Under the pieces are notes generated by a model that was given only the letters and a program-made list of their open reading frames with translations, was not told the origin of the DNA and ran no database searches. The position numbers were made by a program, and so were the translations under genes. Below are positions 1 to 8,398 of a stretch of 42,657 bases of DNA, piece after piece. Source of the DNA: JALZAA01 sp046724655. GTDB taxonomy: Bacteria; Actinomycetota; Acidimicrobiia; IMCC26256; JACDBD01. The DNA is taken from contig JBKOWY010000010.1 in NCBI GenBank assembly GCA_046724655.1, forward strand, positions 1 through 42,657, given 5' to 3'. How positions within the stretch are numbered: the first letter of the stretch is position 1; each line of letters starts with the position of its first letter.

Positions 1-221
<221 letters not shown>

Positions 222-282
222 GATTCTTCACCTTGGTGTTCGTGTTCGCTCTGCAGGGCTCAGCCGGCGGTTGACAACAGGT

Positions 283-400
283 TTCCGGTGGTCAAAGCGG
301 CGGGGAAACACCCGTTCCCATTCCGAACACGGAAGTGAAGACCGCCAGCGCCGATGGTACTTGGGGGGAGACTCCCCGGGAGAGTAGGTCGCCGCCGGAT
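283..400 (+). rRNA. rrf: 5S ribosomal RNA
   Basis: The segment contains the 5S hallmarks CCCGTTCCCATTCCGAACAC and GAGAGTAGGTCGCCGCCGGA. The 5' end (TCCGGTGG from 284) pairs with the 3' end (CCGCCGGA to 399) to form the terminal helix, which fixes both boundaries within a base or two. The length of about 117 nt is normal. It is the last gene of the rrn operon. Confidence 0.96.
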
Positions 401-418
401 TTTGTCGAAATGCGCGCT

Positions 419-446
419 CCCGCAGCACCGTTATCGCGTGCGCGGG
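419..446 (+). terminator. Candidate hairpin downstream of the rrn operon
   Basis: CCCGC-A-GCA (419-427) pairs with TGC-GCGGG (439-446) around an 11-nt loop, 20 nt after the 5S end. There is no U-tract after the stem; a TTTT lies just after 5S at 400-403. It could be the rrn terminator or a processing structure. The assignment rests on position and stem only. Confidence 0.3.
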
Positions 447-477
447 GGCGTCGTCGCGCTCGCAAAGGAACGCACGA

Positions 478-1278
478 TTGCACCGGTACGCTCGCCGAAT
501 GCCCCCGTCGCACGGCCGCGACCCGCGCCGCAAACCCCGACAACGCCGGCGCGCTCGAGCCGACGGGAAGCAGCGCCGGTCGTCTCGAGAACGCCAGGCG
601 CGAAGAGATCAGCGGCACGCCACCGACGGCGGTCGGCAAACACGACGCCGACGCAAGGGCCCCGACGACGTACGGGAGGAGATCATGCGGTTCGGCGGCG
701 GACAGGGCGGCCGCTACCACGATCAGCTCATGAAAGCGGCCGACGCCTTCACGCGCGACCACGAGCGCGAAGCCCTCCGGTTGCTCCGGCCGCTGCGTGA
801 CGCAATGCCCGACTCGCCCAGCGTGCGTGAGCTCCTCGGTCTTACGCAGTACCGGCTCGGTCACTACCCGGCGGCGACGAAAGAGCTCGAGGCCTTCGCC
901 AACCTGACCGGCTCGGTCGAGCAGCACCCTGTGCTCATGGACAGCTACCGGGCGCAGCGGCGCTGGCGGAAGGTCGACGAGCGCTGGCGTGAGCTCGCCG
1001 CCGCCTCCCCGGGCGCCGACATCGCCACCGAGGGCCGCATCGTCGCCGCCGGCGCCCTGGCCGACCGCGGCCGGATCGACGAGGCGATCAAGCTGCTCGC
1101 CCGAGCAGACAAGAAGGTCACGAAGCCCAAGCCGCACCATCTGCGACTCTGGTACGCCCTTGCCGACCTCGAGGAGCGCGCCGGCAACGTGCCCCGGGCT
1201 CGCAGCCTCTTCGAGCAGGTTCGCCGCGAGGACCCGGCGTTCGCGGACGTTGCCGAGCGGCTGGCCGCCTTGCGCTGA
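478..1278 (+). CDS. Tetratricopeptide-repeat protein with Arg-rich N-terminus
   Basis: The C-terminal 190 residues are helical TPR-like repeats (for example LRPLRDAMPDSPSVRELLGL, LGHYPAATKELEAF, RIDEAIKLLARADKK, NVPRARSLFEQVRREDPAF), so the likely role is protein-protein scaffolding in the cytoplasm; no enzyme motif is seen. The start is uncertain. A TTG at 478 has AAGGA 8 nt upstream and gives a 266-residue protein whose first 69 residues are almost all Arg, Asp, Gly and Gln. An ATG at 685 has a stronger GGGAGG site 5 nt upstream and would remove that tail. Codon third positions in the tail are less GC-biased than in the TPR part. The ATG at 685 is a serious alternative. The partner is unknown. 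Confidence 0.75.
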   Translation: MHRYARRMPPSHGRDPRRKPRQRRRARADGKQRRSSRERQARRDQRHATDGGRQTRRRRKGPDDVREEIMRFGGGQGGRYHDQLMKAADAFTRDHEREALRLLRPLRDAMPDSPSVRELLGLTQYRLGHYPAATKELEAFANLTGSVEQHPVLMDSYRAQRRWRKVDERWRELAAASPGADIATEGRIVAAGALADRGRIDEAIKLLARADKKVTKPKPHHLRLWYALADLEERAGNVPRARSLFEQVRREDPAFADVAERLAALR

Positions 1279-1519
1279 AAGCGCGCTCAAGTTCTGCCTT
1301 TGCGTGCCGTACACCTGCGAGCCGCCGGCGCCGTCGACGGTGAACATCCAGGCACGATCGTGGTCAACCAGCCGCCGACACCGGTCGTGGTCGCGACGCC
1401 GCCGTTCACCGGCTAATGGGCTTCAGCCCGCTGACGTAGCTGTCGTACCCCGCCGGTACGTTTCCATCAGCACGACTTCCCTGCGCTTCCCCCATCCGTC
1501 CCGGAACCGAAGGGGAACC

Positions 1520-1885
1520 ATGGAAGCCGTCAACGTCAGCGTGCTGCTCGGCCCGATCTCCGCTCCGCCTGAAGTGCGCGCCCTCAAGTCCGGTCGCCGC
1601 GTCGCCACGCTCGCCGTGCGCACGATCGCCGGCGACGGTCGCAACACCTCCGTGCCGGTCACCGTGTGGGACCCGCCGGCGTGGCTCGAGACGCTCGAGA
1701 GCGACGACGACGTGCTCGTTGTGGGTCACGTGCGGCGGCGCTTCTATCGCACCGCCACCGGCGGCAACGGGGCCCGCACCGACGTCGAGGCCGACGCGCT
1801 CGCGCCGGCCGGGGACCGCCGTCGTCGCGGCGCGCTCCTGCGCCGGATCGACCGTGAGCTGGACCGCCTGGACGACCCGGGCTGA
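1520..1885 (+). CDS. Small single-stranded-DNA-binding-like OB-fold protein
   Basis: A 121-residue protein starts at ATG 1520 behind an AGGGGA site. The N-terminal 75 residues resemble an SSB/OB fold: a hydrophobic start (MEAVNVSVLLG), a basic strand (SGRRVATLAVRT), then VPVTVWDPPAWLETL and DVLVVGHVRRRFYRT, as in short actinobacterial SSB paralogues. The acidic tail typical of replicative SSB is absent; the C-terminus is mixed Arg/Asp. It probably binds nucleic acid, but whether DNA or RNA cannot be told. It is monocistronic between a 241-nt untranslated stretch (1279-1519, where I see no convincing gene) and the korAB promoter. Confidence 0.65.
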   Translation: MEAVNVSVLLGPISAPPEVRALKSGRRVATLAVRTIAGDGRNTSVPVTVWDPPAWLETLESDDDVLVVGHVRRRFYRTATGGNGARTDVEADALAPAGDRRRRGALLRRIDRELDRLDDPG

Positions 1886-1931
1886 CGGGCGCGGCGCGTC
1901 AGACTGTTCCAGGGTCGGAGCGCACCGAAAG

Positions 1932-1937
1932 TATGAT
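1932..1937 (+). promoter_or_regulatory. Candidate -10 box for korAB
   Basis: TATGAT lies 57 nt before the korA GTG and is the best sigma-70-type -10 hexamer in the 109-nt gap. No clear -35 is seen at the right spacing. It implies a leader of about 50 nt. Confidence 0.4.
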
Positions 1938-1994
1938 CGTGAAGGGCAGAATCCGACCCCGCCCCGACGACGTGGCGGAAGCGGAAGACAGGTT

Positions 1995-3854
1995 GTGACG
2001 GTAGAGACGACGTCTACTCGCCGCCCGGAGACGCTGGACCGGGTGGTCATCAGGTTCGCCGGCGACTCGGGCGACGGCATGCAGCTCGCCGGGGATCGCT
2101 TCACCGACATCAGCGCCGCCTTCGGCAACGACCTGGCCACGCTGCCCGACTTCCCGGCTGAGATCCGAGCTCCGGCCGGCACGATCGCCGGGGTGTCGTC
2201 GTTCCAGGTCCACATCTCCGACCACGACATCCTCACGCCCGGCGACGCGCCGAACGTACTGGTGGCGATGAACCCGGCCGCGCTCAAGGCGAACATCCAG
2301 GACATGCCGCCGGGCTCGACGCTGCTCCTCAACGAGGACGCGTTCGAGCAGCGGAACCTCGACAAGGCGGGGTACCCGGCCAATCCCGTCGAGGACGGTT
2401 CGCTGTCGGCGTACCGCATCGTCCAGGTGCCGATGACGTCGATCACCCTCGAGTCGACCAAGGAGCTCGGGGTGAAACCGCGCGACGCCGAGCGCTCCAA
2501 GAATTTCTTCGCCCTCGGGCTGCTGTCGTGGATGTACACGCGCCCGATCGAGCCGGTCATCGAGTGGATCGAGCAGAAGTTCGCGTCGAAAGAGATGGTG
2601 CGCGACGCCAACCTCGCCGCCTTCAAGGCCGGGTACAACTTCGGCGAGACCGCCGAGCTCTTCGACCACCCGTGGGAGGTGCTGCCCGCGCAGCTCCCGC
2701 CGGGCCGCTACCGCAACATCACCGGCAACGTCGCGCTCGCGTACGGCCTGATCGCCGCGTCGCAAAGCAGCAAGCTCCCGATCGTCTACGCGTCGTACCC
2801 GATCACGCCGGCGTCCGACATCCTCCACGAGCTGTCGCGACACAAGAACTTCGGTGTGCGTACCCTCCAGGCGGAGGACGAGATCGGGGCGGCAGGTGTC
2901 GCTGTCGGCGCCGCCTTCGCCGGGCACCTCGGCGTCACCGCGACGAGTGGGCCGGGGATGGACCTCAAGGCGGAGACGATGGGCCTCGCCGTGAGCCTGG
3001 AGCTGCCGCTCATCCTCATCGACGTGCAGCGGGGCGGCCCGTCCACGGGGCTGCCGACGAAGACGGAGCAGTCCGACCTGCTGCTCGCCGTCTACGGCCG
3101 CCACGGTGAGGCGCCGATGCCGGTCGTCGCGCCGCGGTCGCCCAGCCACTGCTTCGAGGCCACGTTCGAGGCGGCGCGCATCGCGTTGAAGTACCGCACA
3201 CCGGTGATCCTGCTCACCGATGGCTACCTCGCCAACGGCGCCGAGCCGTGGCTGCTGCCTGACGTCGACGCCATCCCCGACATCGGCGTGCCCTTCGCCG
3301 ACTCGCCCAACCACGACGGCGAGTTCTGGCCCTACCTACGTGATCCCGAGACGCTGGCGCGACCGTGGGCGATCCCGGGCACGCCGGGACTGATGCATCG
3401 CATCGGCGGGCTCGAGAAGGAGGACGGCACCGGCAACGTCAACTACGACCCCGAGAATCACGAGCGCATGGTGCGCATCCGCGCCGAGAAGGTGGCGCGC
3501 ATCGCGTCCGACATCCCAGCGGTCGAGGTCGACGACGAGGGCGACGCCGACGTGCTCGTGCTCGGATGGGGCAGCACGTGGGGTTCGATTCAGGCCGCGG
3601 TTCGCCGCCTCCGCACCGGCGGAAAGCAGGTCGCCCACGCCCACCTCGTCCACCTGAACCCGCTCCCGCCGAACCTCGGCGACGTCCTGGCCCGGTACCC
3701 GAAGGTCCTCATCCCGGAGATGAACCTCGGGCAGCTGTCTCGACTCGTGCGCGCCGAGTACCTCGTCGACGCGCACACGCTCAGCAAGGTCCAGGGCATC
3801 CCGTTCAAGGCGGCCGAGATCGAAGCCAAGATCCTGGAGCTGCTCGATGCCTGA
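1995..3854 (+). CDS. korA: 2-oxoacid:ferredoxin oxidoreductase, fused gamma-alpha subunit (KorA type)
   Basis: 619 residues. An N-terminal gamma domain (about 15-195, with VIRFAGDSGDGMQLAGDRF) is fused to an alpha domain beginning near 250, which carries the signature YPITPASDI at about 268 and the GPGMDLKAE and RGGPSTGLPTKTEQ segments. This is the two-subunit architecture of actinobacterial KorAB, which oxidises 2-oxoglutarate (or a related 2-oxoacid) to the acyl-CoA and CO2 while reducing ferredoxin. The GTG at 1995 is chosen because the homologous region starts at once and AGACAGG lies upstream; earlier in-frame sequence overlaps the SSB-like gene. It overlaps korB by 8 nt. Substrate choice (2-oxoglutarate rather than pyruvate) is inferred from architecture. 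Confidence 0.93.
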   Translation: MTVETTSTRRPETLDRVVIRFAGDSGDGMQLAGDRFTDISAAFGNDLATLPDFPAEIRAPAGTIAGVSSFQVHISDHDILTPGDAPNVLVAMNPAALKANIQDMPPGSTLLLNEDAFEQRNLDKAGYPANPVEDGSLSAYRIVQVPMTSITLESTKELGVKPRDAERSKNFFALGLLSWMYTRPIEPVIEWIEQKFASKEMVRDANLAAFKAGYNFGETAELFDHPWEVLPAQLPPGRYRNITGNVALAYGLIAASQSSKLPIVYASYPITPASDILHELSRHKNFGVRTLQAEDEIGAAGVAVGAAFAGHLGVTATSGPGMDLKAETMGLAVSLELPLILIDVQRGGPSTGLPTKTEQSDLLLAVYGRHGEAPMPVVAPRSPSHCFEATFEAARIALKYRTPVILLTDGYLANGAEPWLLPDVDAIPDIGVPFADSPNHDGEFWPYLRDPETLARPWAIPGTPGLMHRIGGLEKEDGTGNVNYDPENHERMVRIRAEKVARIASDIPAVEVDDEGDADVLVLGWGSTWGSIQAAVRRLRTGGKQVAHAHLVHLNPLPPNLGDVLARYPKVLIPEMNLGQLSRLVRAEYLVDAHTLSKVQGIPFKAAEIEAKILELLDA

Positions 3855-4869
3855 CGAAGCGGTGAAGCTCGGCCGGAAGGACTTCCAGTCCGACCAGGAA
3901 GTGCGGTGGTGCCCGGGGTGCGGCGACTACTCCATCCTCGCCGCCGTCCAGCTCCTGCTGCCCGAGCTCGACGTGAAGCCCGAGAACCTCGTCTTCGTGT
4001 CAGGCATCGGATGCGCGGCCCGCTTCCCCTACTACATGAACGTGTACGGGCTGCACGGCATCCACGGCCGCGCGCCGGCGATCGCCACCGGCGTCGCGCT
4101 GGCCCGGCCCGACCTCGACGTGTGGGTGATCACCGGCGACGGCGATGCGCTCTCGATCGGCGGTAATCACCTCATCCATTCGCTGCGCCGCAACGTGAAC
4201 TTCACGATGCTGCTGTTCAACAACCAGATCTACGGGCTCACGAAGGGCCAGTACTCACCGACGAGCGAGGTCGGGAAGGTCACGAAGTCGACACCGTTCG
4301 GATCGATCGACCAGCCGTTCAACCCGGTGTCGCTGACGCTGGGCGCGGAGGCGACGTTCGTCGCCCGCACCCACGACATGGACCGCAAGCACATGACGGA
4401 GACGTTTCGCCGTGCGCACGCGCACCGCGGCTCGTCGTTCGTCGAGGTGTACCAGAACTGCAACGTCTTCAACGACGGCGCCTTCGCCGCGGTCACCGCC
4501 AAGGAAGCACGGCCCAACATGCTCATCGACCTGAAGCACGGCGAGCCGATTCGCTTCGGCGCCGACGGCCAGCACGGCGTCATCCTCAACGACCGCGGCG
4601 AGACGGAGATCGTCGACGTCGCGGACGTGGGCGAGGACCGGCTGCTCGTGCACGACGAGCACCGGGACGATCCGTCGCTCGCCTTCGCGCTGTCCCGCCT
4701 GGCCGATGCTCCGACCGTGCCCACGCCTGTGGGCGTGTTCCGCGACGTCGACCGTCCGATCTACGAAGGGGAAGTGCAGCGCCAGCTCGTCGGGGCAAGC
4801 GAGCAGCGAGGTCCAGGCGATCTCGGCGCGCTGATCGGCTCCGGCGCCACGTGGGAGGTCGGCGGCTAG
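3847..4869 (+). CDS. korB: 2-oxoacid:ferredoxin oxidoreductase, beta subunit (KorB type)
   Basis: 340 residues. This subunit binds thiamine diphosphate and a [4Fe-4S] cluster. Likely cluster ligands are Cys22 and Cys25 (WCPGCGDYS), Cys56 (GIGCAARFPYY) and Cys205 (YQNCNVFND). The TPP motif starts GDGDALSIGGN (97-107) and ends FNNQIYG (124-130). Length is normal for the family. The ATG sits inside the end of korA, so translation is coupled and the two form one enzyme. It supplies reduced ferredoxin from the TCA cycle, a common alternative to the 2-oxoglutarate dehydrogenase complex in actinobacteria. Confidence 0.93.
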   Translation: MPDEAVKLGRKDFQSDQEVRWCPGCGDYSILAAVQLLLPELDVKPENLVFVSGIGCAARFPYYMNVYGLHGIHGRAPAIATGVALARPDLDVWVITGDGDALSIGGNHLIHSLRRNVNFTMLLFNNQIYGLTKGQYSPTSEVGKVTKSTPFGSIDQPFNPVSLTLGAEATFVARTHDMDRKHMTETFRRAHAHRGSSFVEVYQNCNVFNDGAFAAVTAKEARPNMLIDLKHGEPIRFGADGQHGVILNDRGETEIVDVADVGEDRLLVHDEHRDDPSLAFALSRLADAPTVPTPVGVFRDVDRPIYEGEVQRQLVGASEQRGPGDLGALIGSGATWEVGG

Positions 4870-4878
4870 AACGCCGCG

Positions 4879-6183
4879 CTACGCCGGCTCGTCCAAGCTG
4901 CGGAACACCATCCCGGTGCGCGGTTTCGGGGAGAAGTACGTCGTCTTCTCCGGCATGCGGACACCTGCGAACGCGGCGGCGCGGATCTGCGCCACCGTCA
5001 CCGGCCGCAGCAGCACGCCGGCGTCGGCCACTCCCTTTTCGACCAGCGCCGCAACCGCGGCGGCGTCGCTGCGGAACGTCACGGTCGCGTCCGGAAGCGC
5101 GGGACGCGCCAGCGCGTCGAACCGGATCGAGTCGACCTCGCGGAGCACCTCGGGGAGATCCGAGAGCTGCGCGTCGGGGAGATCCCGGGCCCGGTGAAGT
5201 AATGCCAGCCCCGACCGGTCGACGAGGCCTAGGGCGCCCGTGTCACGCATACGAGCCCGCAGCGCGACGACGCCCTCAGGCGTGTTCGGTCCCGTGTCGG
5301 CGACGGTGAACGCGTCGCCGAGCGCGCGGCGAACGTCGATGCCCCGCACCCCGCCGAGCAGCCGGTGGATGGGCCGCACCGAGAGCTCATCGTCGGCGAG
5401 CTCGGCGGCGAAGGCCATGATCCGACCGGCGCCGGGATCGTCGACTCCCGCGGCAACCCGTTCGTCGCGGTAGGTGCACGCGGTCTCGAACCGATGATGG
5501 CCGTCGGCGAGGACGACGGGCTCGGCACCGATGGCCTCCGACACCTCGTCGACGCGTCGGCGATCGGTGAGAGGGAAGAGCCGGTGGGTGACGCCCTCGT
5601 GGTCCTCGCAGTAGGCGATCAGCGGGAGATGGTGCGGGACGAGCAGCGTCGAGAGCCCCTCGCCGAGCGAGAGCACCCAGATCGGGTCGAGGTTCGCACG
5701 CGTCGCGCGCAGCAGCGATAGGCGGTCGCTCTTCGCCGTCGTGAGGGTGCGCTCGTGGGGGAGCACTCCGCCCGCGGCGGGGTCCACCCCCGGGGGCGGG
5801 AGAGTGAGCGCGCCGATGACGCCATGGGTACGCCGGTACCGGCCGTCCTCGTCGTGGAACAGCATCTCGTACAGGTAGAAGCGGGCCGGGTCGTCGACCA
5901 CGAGGACCTCGGTTCGCCGCCACTCATCGAGACACGCTGCGGCCACCTCGTAGCGATCGCGTCCACCGTCGCCTTCGCGGGGAAGGATCAGCCGCACGGC
6001 GTTGCGCGGGTGCGCAGCCTCGAGGATCGCCCGGCGATCCTCGTCGATGACGTCGTAAGGTGGCGCGGCAACCGGCCCGATGTCCGGGGTTGTCGCATCG
6101 GGGTTCGTCTCGCTGTGCGCGTAACGGATCCCGCGAAAAGGAAGGAACTCGGGCACCGTACGGTTCACTTTCGTCGAGGTCAT
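4879..6183 (-). CDS. DUF1015 family protein
   Basis: 434 residues starting at ATG 6183 (MTSTKVNRTVPEF). The early block IGPVAAPPYDVIDEDRR and the later ADGHHRFETACTYRDE are the hallmark motifs of DUF1015 proteins, widespread and of uncertain function. The start is chosen because the conserved PF-GIRY region begins about 15 residues later; the open frame continues upstream to 6417 but would run through the divergent TPR gene. It converges on korB with 9 nt between stops. The 44-nt gap to 6228 must hold two divergent promoters. No membrane segments or signal peptide. I do not assign an activity. Confidence 0.85.
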   Translation of the reverse strand: MTSTKVNRTVPEFLPFRGIRYAHSETNPDATTPDIGPVAAPPYDVIDEDRRAILEAAHPRNAVRLILPREGDGGRDRYEVAAACLDEWRRTEVLVVDDPARFYLYEMLFHDEDGRYRRTHGVIGALTLPPPGVDPAAGGVLPHERTLTTAKSDRLSLLRATRANLDPIWVLSLGEGLSTLLVPHHLPLIAYCEDHEGVTHRLFPLTDRRRVDEVSEAIGAEPVVLADGHHRFETACTYRDERVAAGVDDPGAGRIMAFAAELADDELSVRPIHRLLGGVRGIDVRRALGDAFTVADTGPNTPEGVVALRARMRDTGALGLVDRSGLALLHRARDLPDAQLSDLPEVLREVDSIRFDALARPALPDATVTFRSDAAAVAALVEKGVADAGVLLRPVTVAQIRAAAFAGVRMPEKTTYFSPKPRTGMVFRSLDEPA

Positions 6184-6227
6184 CCGATTGTCGCATACCA
6201 CTCGGTAGCGGCCACCGAAGGAACACC

Positions 6228-6581
6228 ATGGAGCCGACTGCGTACGACGCATTCCAGGAGGGTTGTCGCCTGCTCGCCAGCTCGAGCGCGCATGCCGCCG
6301 TCGTCGCGCTCGAGCGAGCGCGCGATCTCGAGCCCGACAAGGGCTCGATCCGAGAGACCCTGGGGCGTGCCTACTTCCGCACCGGGCGATTCGACGCCGC
6401 CCGCGCCGAGTTCGCACGCGCCGTCGAGATCGATCCCGTCAACGACTACGCGCTGTTCGGGTTGGGGCTCAGTCAGCTCCGCGAGGGCGACCGGTTGGGC
6501 GCGCGCCGGCACCTGAAGCTGGCGGTGGCGATGCGTCCCGAGATGCACGCCTATCGCGACGCGCTGTCCGCCGCCGAGTGA
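6228..6581 (+). CDS. Small TPR-repeat protein
   Basis: 117 residues forming about three TPR units (AYDAFQEGCRLLASSSAHAA, GSIRETLGRAYFRTGRFDAA, NDYALFGLGLSQLREGDRLG). The ATG at 6228 has GAAGGA 7 nt upstream. The stop overlaps the next gene's GTG (GTGA). In M. tuberculosis a TPR gene (Rv1691 by my recollection) also precedes the HAD phosphatase, so the pairing is old and suggests a shared job. Likely cytoplasmic adaptor; partner unknown. Confidence 0.85.
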   Translation: MEPTAYDAFQEGCRLLASSSAHAAVVALERARDLEPDKGSIRETLGRAYFRTGRFDAARAEFARAVEIDPVNDYALFGLGLSQLREGDRLGARRHLKLAVAMRPEMHAYRDALSAAE

Positions 6582-7381
6582 CTCCGGAGCGTCCGGTCGT
6601 CTGCTGCGACCTCGACGGGGTCGTCTGGCGCGGCGCGGACCCGATCCCGGGTGCGGCCGAGGCGATCGAGCAGCTGCGCGCCGGCGGGCTCCGGGTGGGC
6701 TTCGTCTCGAACAACTCGAGCCAGCCGGTGGGCGACGTGACAGCGAAGCTCGCGGCCGCAGGCGTGCCGGCCTCCCGCAGGGATGTGATGACGAGCGCGG
6801 TCGCGGCGGCCGCGCTGCTTGCGTCTGAGCTCCAGCCGGGCGCGCCGGTGCTCGCCTGCGCAGGCCCCGGGGTGGTCGAAGCACTGGCAGCGGCCGGGTT
6901 GCGACCGGTGGACCGGCCGCCGGCCGCCGGGGTCGTCGTCGGGATGCACCGGGACTTCGACTTCAACGAGCTCGACCGCGCATCGGCCGCCGTTCGCGAC
7001 GGCGCCCGCTTCGTCGCGACGAACCTCGACCCGACCTATCCCGTGCCCGGGGGCATGGTCCCGGGGTCCGGGGCCATCGTGGCTGCGGTCGCGACCGCGG
7101 CCGGCCGCGTACCGGAGGTTGCCGGCAAGCCCGAGCGCCCGATGGTGGACCTGGTGCGGGAGCGTCTCGGGCCGGCCGGTGTCGTCGTGGGTGACCGGCC
7201 GTCGACGGACGGGGCGTTCGCGAACGCGCTCGGCTGGCCGTTCGCGCTCGTGCTCTCCGGTGTCACACGCCGCGAGCCGTCCGCCGGTGGCGAGTCGATC
7301 CCGAATCCCCGGCCGCCGTTCGTCGCCGCGGACCTCGCCTCGCTCGCGCCCGCGCTGCTCGACGCAGTCGTTCCCCGCTGA
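6578..7381 (+). CDS. HAD-superfamily IIA (NagD-like) phosphatase
   Basis: 267 residues from GTG 6578, overlapping the TPR stop by 4 nt. The nucleophile motif is DLDGV (Asp11, Asp13); motif II is FVSNNSS near 46; the lysine motif is GKPERPMVDL near 180; motif IV is VVGDRPSTDG near 205, so all four HAD motifs are present. The M. tuberculosis relative in the same context (Rv1692) is reported as a glycerol-3-phosphate phosphatase, so a small phosphometabolite of lipid turnover is a reasonable substrate, by inference only. Cytoplasmic, Mg-dependent. Confidence 0.88.
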   Translation: MTPERPVVCCDLDGVVWRGADPIPGAAEAIEQLRAGGLRVGFVSNNSSQPVGDVTAKLAAAGVPASRRDVMTSAVAAAALLASELQPGAPVLACAGPGVVEALAAAGLRPVDRPPAAGVVVGMHRDFDFNELDRASAAVRDGARFVATNLDPTYPVPGGMVPGSGAIVAAVATAAGRVPEVAGKPERPMVDLVRERLGPAGVVVGDRPSTDGAFANALGWPFALVLSGVTRREPSAGGESIPNPRPPFVAADLASLAPALLDAVVPR

Positions 7382-7408
7382 ATCACCGTCGAGCCGCCGG
7401 CTGACGAT

Positions 7409-8197
7409 TCAGCGGCCCGAGCCCCACTCCGGCGGCTGCGCCGGTTGCACCCGCCGTTTCGGAGGTATCAGCGGTCGCAACGCCAGTGCGACCAGGGCGC
7501 CGAACACGAACCCGCCCACGTGGGCCAGCCAGGCCACTCCGGTGTTGGGGTTGAATGCGGTGAGGAACTGTGATGCGAACCAGATCGCGAGCAGGATCCC
7601 GGCCGGCAGGTAGATGGGCAGGAAGATGAGCAACGCCAGGACCGTCAAGACGCGCGCGCGTGGCCAGAGCACCAGGTACGCGCCCATGACGCCTGCGATC
7701 GCGCCGGATGCGCCCACGACAGGTTGTGTGGAGCTCGGATCGGCCAGATAGTGCGCCCCCATCGCGGCGATGCCCGCGAGAAAATAGAAGACGACGTAGC
7801 CAATGTGGCCGAAGTGCTCCTCGACGTTGTTTCCGAAGATCCACAGGAACAGCATGTTGCCGGCGAGATGGAGGATCGAGCCGTGCATGAACATGGAGAA
7901 GATGACCGCCAGCCACACGTTCTTGTCGGCGAAGATCCGCGGCGAGCTCCCCTCCAGTGACTCGCTACAGCTGTTCCGGTTGGCTTCTGCCACGGTCAGG
8001 GGCTTGCCCTGCTGCAGCTCGCATGGAATCGCGGCGTGCTCGAGTGTGAACGCGGTGTCCTTCGACGTCCCGAGACGCGAATCGACACCGCTGTGCGGTT
8101 GCACGACGAAGTAGATGAAGGCACAGGCTGCGATGATCAACACCGTCACGAACGGAAACCGCTCGGTGGGGTTGTCGTCGTGCAGCGGGATGACCAT
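7409..8197 (-). CDS. Rhomboid family intramembrane serine protease
   Basis: 262 residues with about six to seven membrane helices. The catalytic Ser is Ser164 in VVGASGAIAG and the partner His is His226 in VAWLAHVGGF. The conserved H-G-S-I-L-H-L-A-G-N segment (His105, His110, Asn114) precedes them. A 70-residue loop after the first helix (about 33-90) contains two Cys. Rhomboids cleave single-pass proteins inside the membrane; the substrate is unknown. The ATG at 8197 follows a TAACGT hexamer (8207-8212 on the minus strand) by 9 nt, so the mRNA may be nearly leaderless. It is antisense to the flanking operon. Confidence 0.92.
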   Translation of the reverse strand: MVIPLHDDNPTERFPFVTVLIIAACAFIYFVVQPHSGVDSRLGTSKDTAFTLEHAAIPCELQQGKPLTVAEANRNSCSESLEGSSPRIFADKNVWLAVIFSMFMHGSILHLAGNMLFLWIFGNNVEEHFGHIGYVVFYFLAGIAAMGAHYLADPSSTQPVVGASGAIAGVMGAYLVLWPRARVLTVLALLIFLPIYLPAGILLAIWFASQFLTAFNPNTGVAWLAHVGGFVFGALVALALRPLIPPKRRVQPAQPPEWGSGR

Positions 8198-8213
8198 GCG
8201 GCCCGAACGTTAC

Positions 8214-8228
8214 CGGTCGCCGCGACCG
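8214..8228. promoter_or_regulatory. 7-bp palindrome between divergent rhomboid and tlyA promoters
   Basis: CGGTCGC-C-GCGACCG is a perfect inverted repeat with a 1-nt centre. It sits just upstream of the rhomboid -10 candidate (8207-8212, minus) and before the plus-strand TACCCT (8242-8247), close to where the plus -35 would be. A dimeric repressor could act on both promoters. In GC-rich DNA such palindromes also arise by chance. Confidence 0.3.
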
Positions 8229-8288
8229 TCTCGGACGCAGGTACCCTGCCTTTACTCGCGCGTAGGGAGCGGACAGGGAAGCAAAGCG

Positions 8289-8390
8289 GTGGTGGAGGGG
8301 GTCGACTGCAGACACCACTACGGGAATGGCGACGCGCAGCGCGAGTTGGACGCGACGCACGTCACGGCCGACTCGAGGACGCTGTCGTAG
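8289..8390 (+). CDS. Possible 33-residue small protein ahead of tlyA
   Basis: GTG at 8289 (or 8292) opens a frame to TAG at 8390 reading VVEGVDCRHHYGNGDAQREL and onward, with an AGGGA site about 9 nt upstream and a TACCCT -10 candidate at 8242-8247. The Cys-Arg-His motif near the start is reminiscent of small actinobacterial proteins, but the match is slight. It would be the first gene of the tlyA transcript. It may simply be leader sequence. Confidence 0.22.
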   Translation: MVEGVDCRHHYGNGDAQRELDATHVTADSRTLS

Positions 8391-8398
8391 GCGCGAGC

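Noticed and set aside
1279..1519. Short frame ending near 1416 with a Pro/Val-rich end
   Set aside because: No good start or binding site, and no resemblance to a family. Treated as intergenic.
292..2638. Long minus-strand open frames across the 5S, TPR, SSB-like and korA region
   Set aside because: They run antisense to recognisable RNA or protein genes and have Arg/Ala/Gly-rich low-complexity translations, typical of shadow frames in GC-rich DNA.
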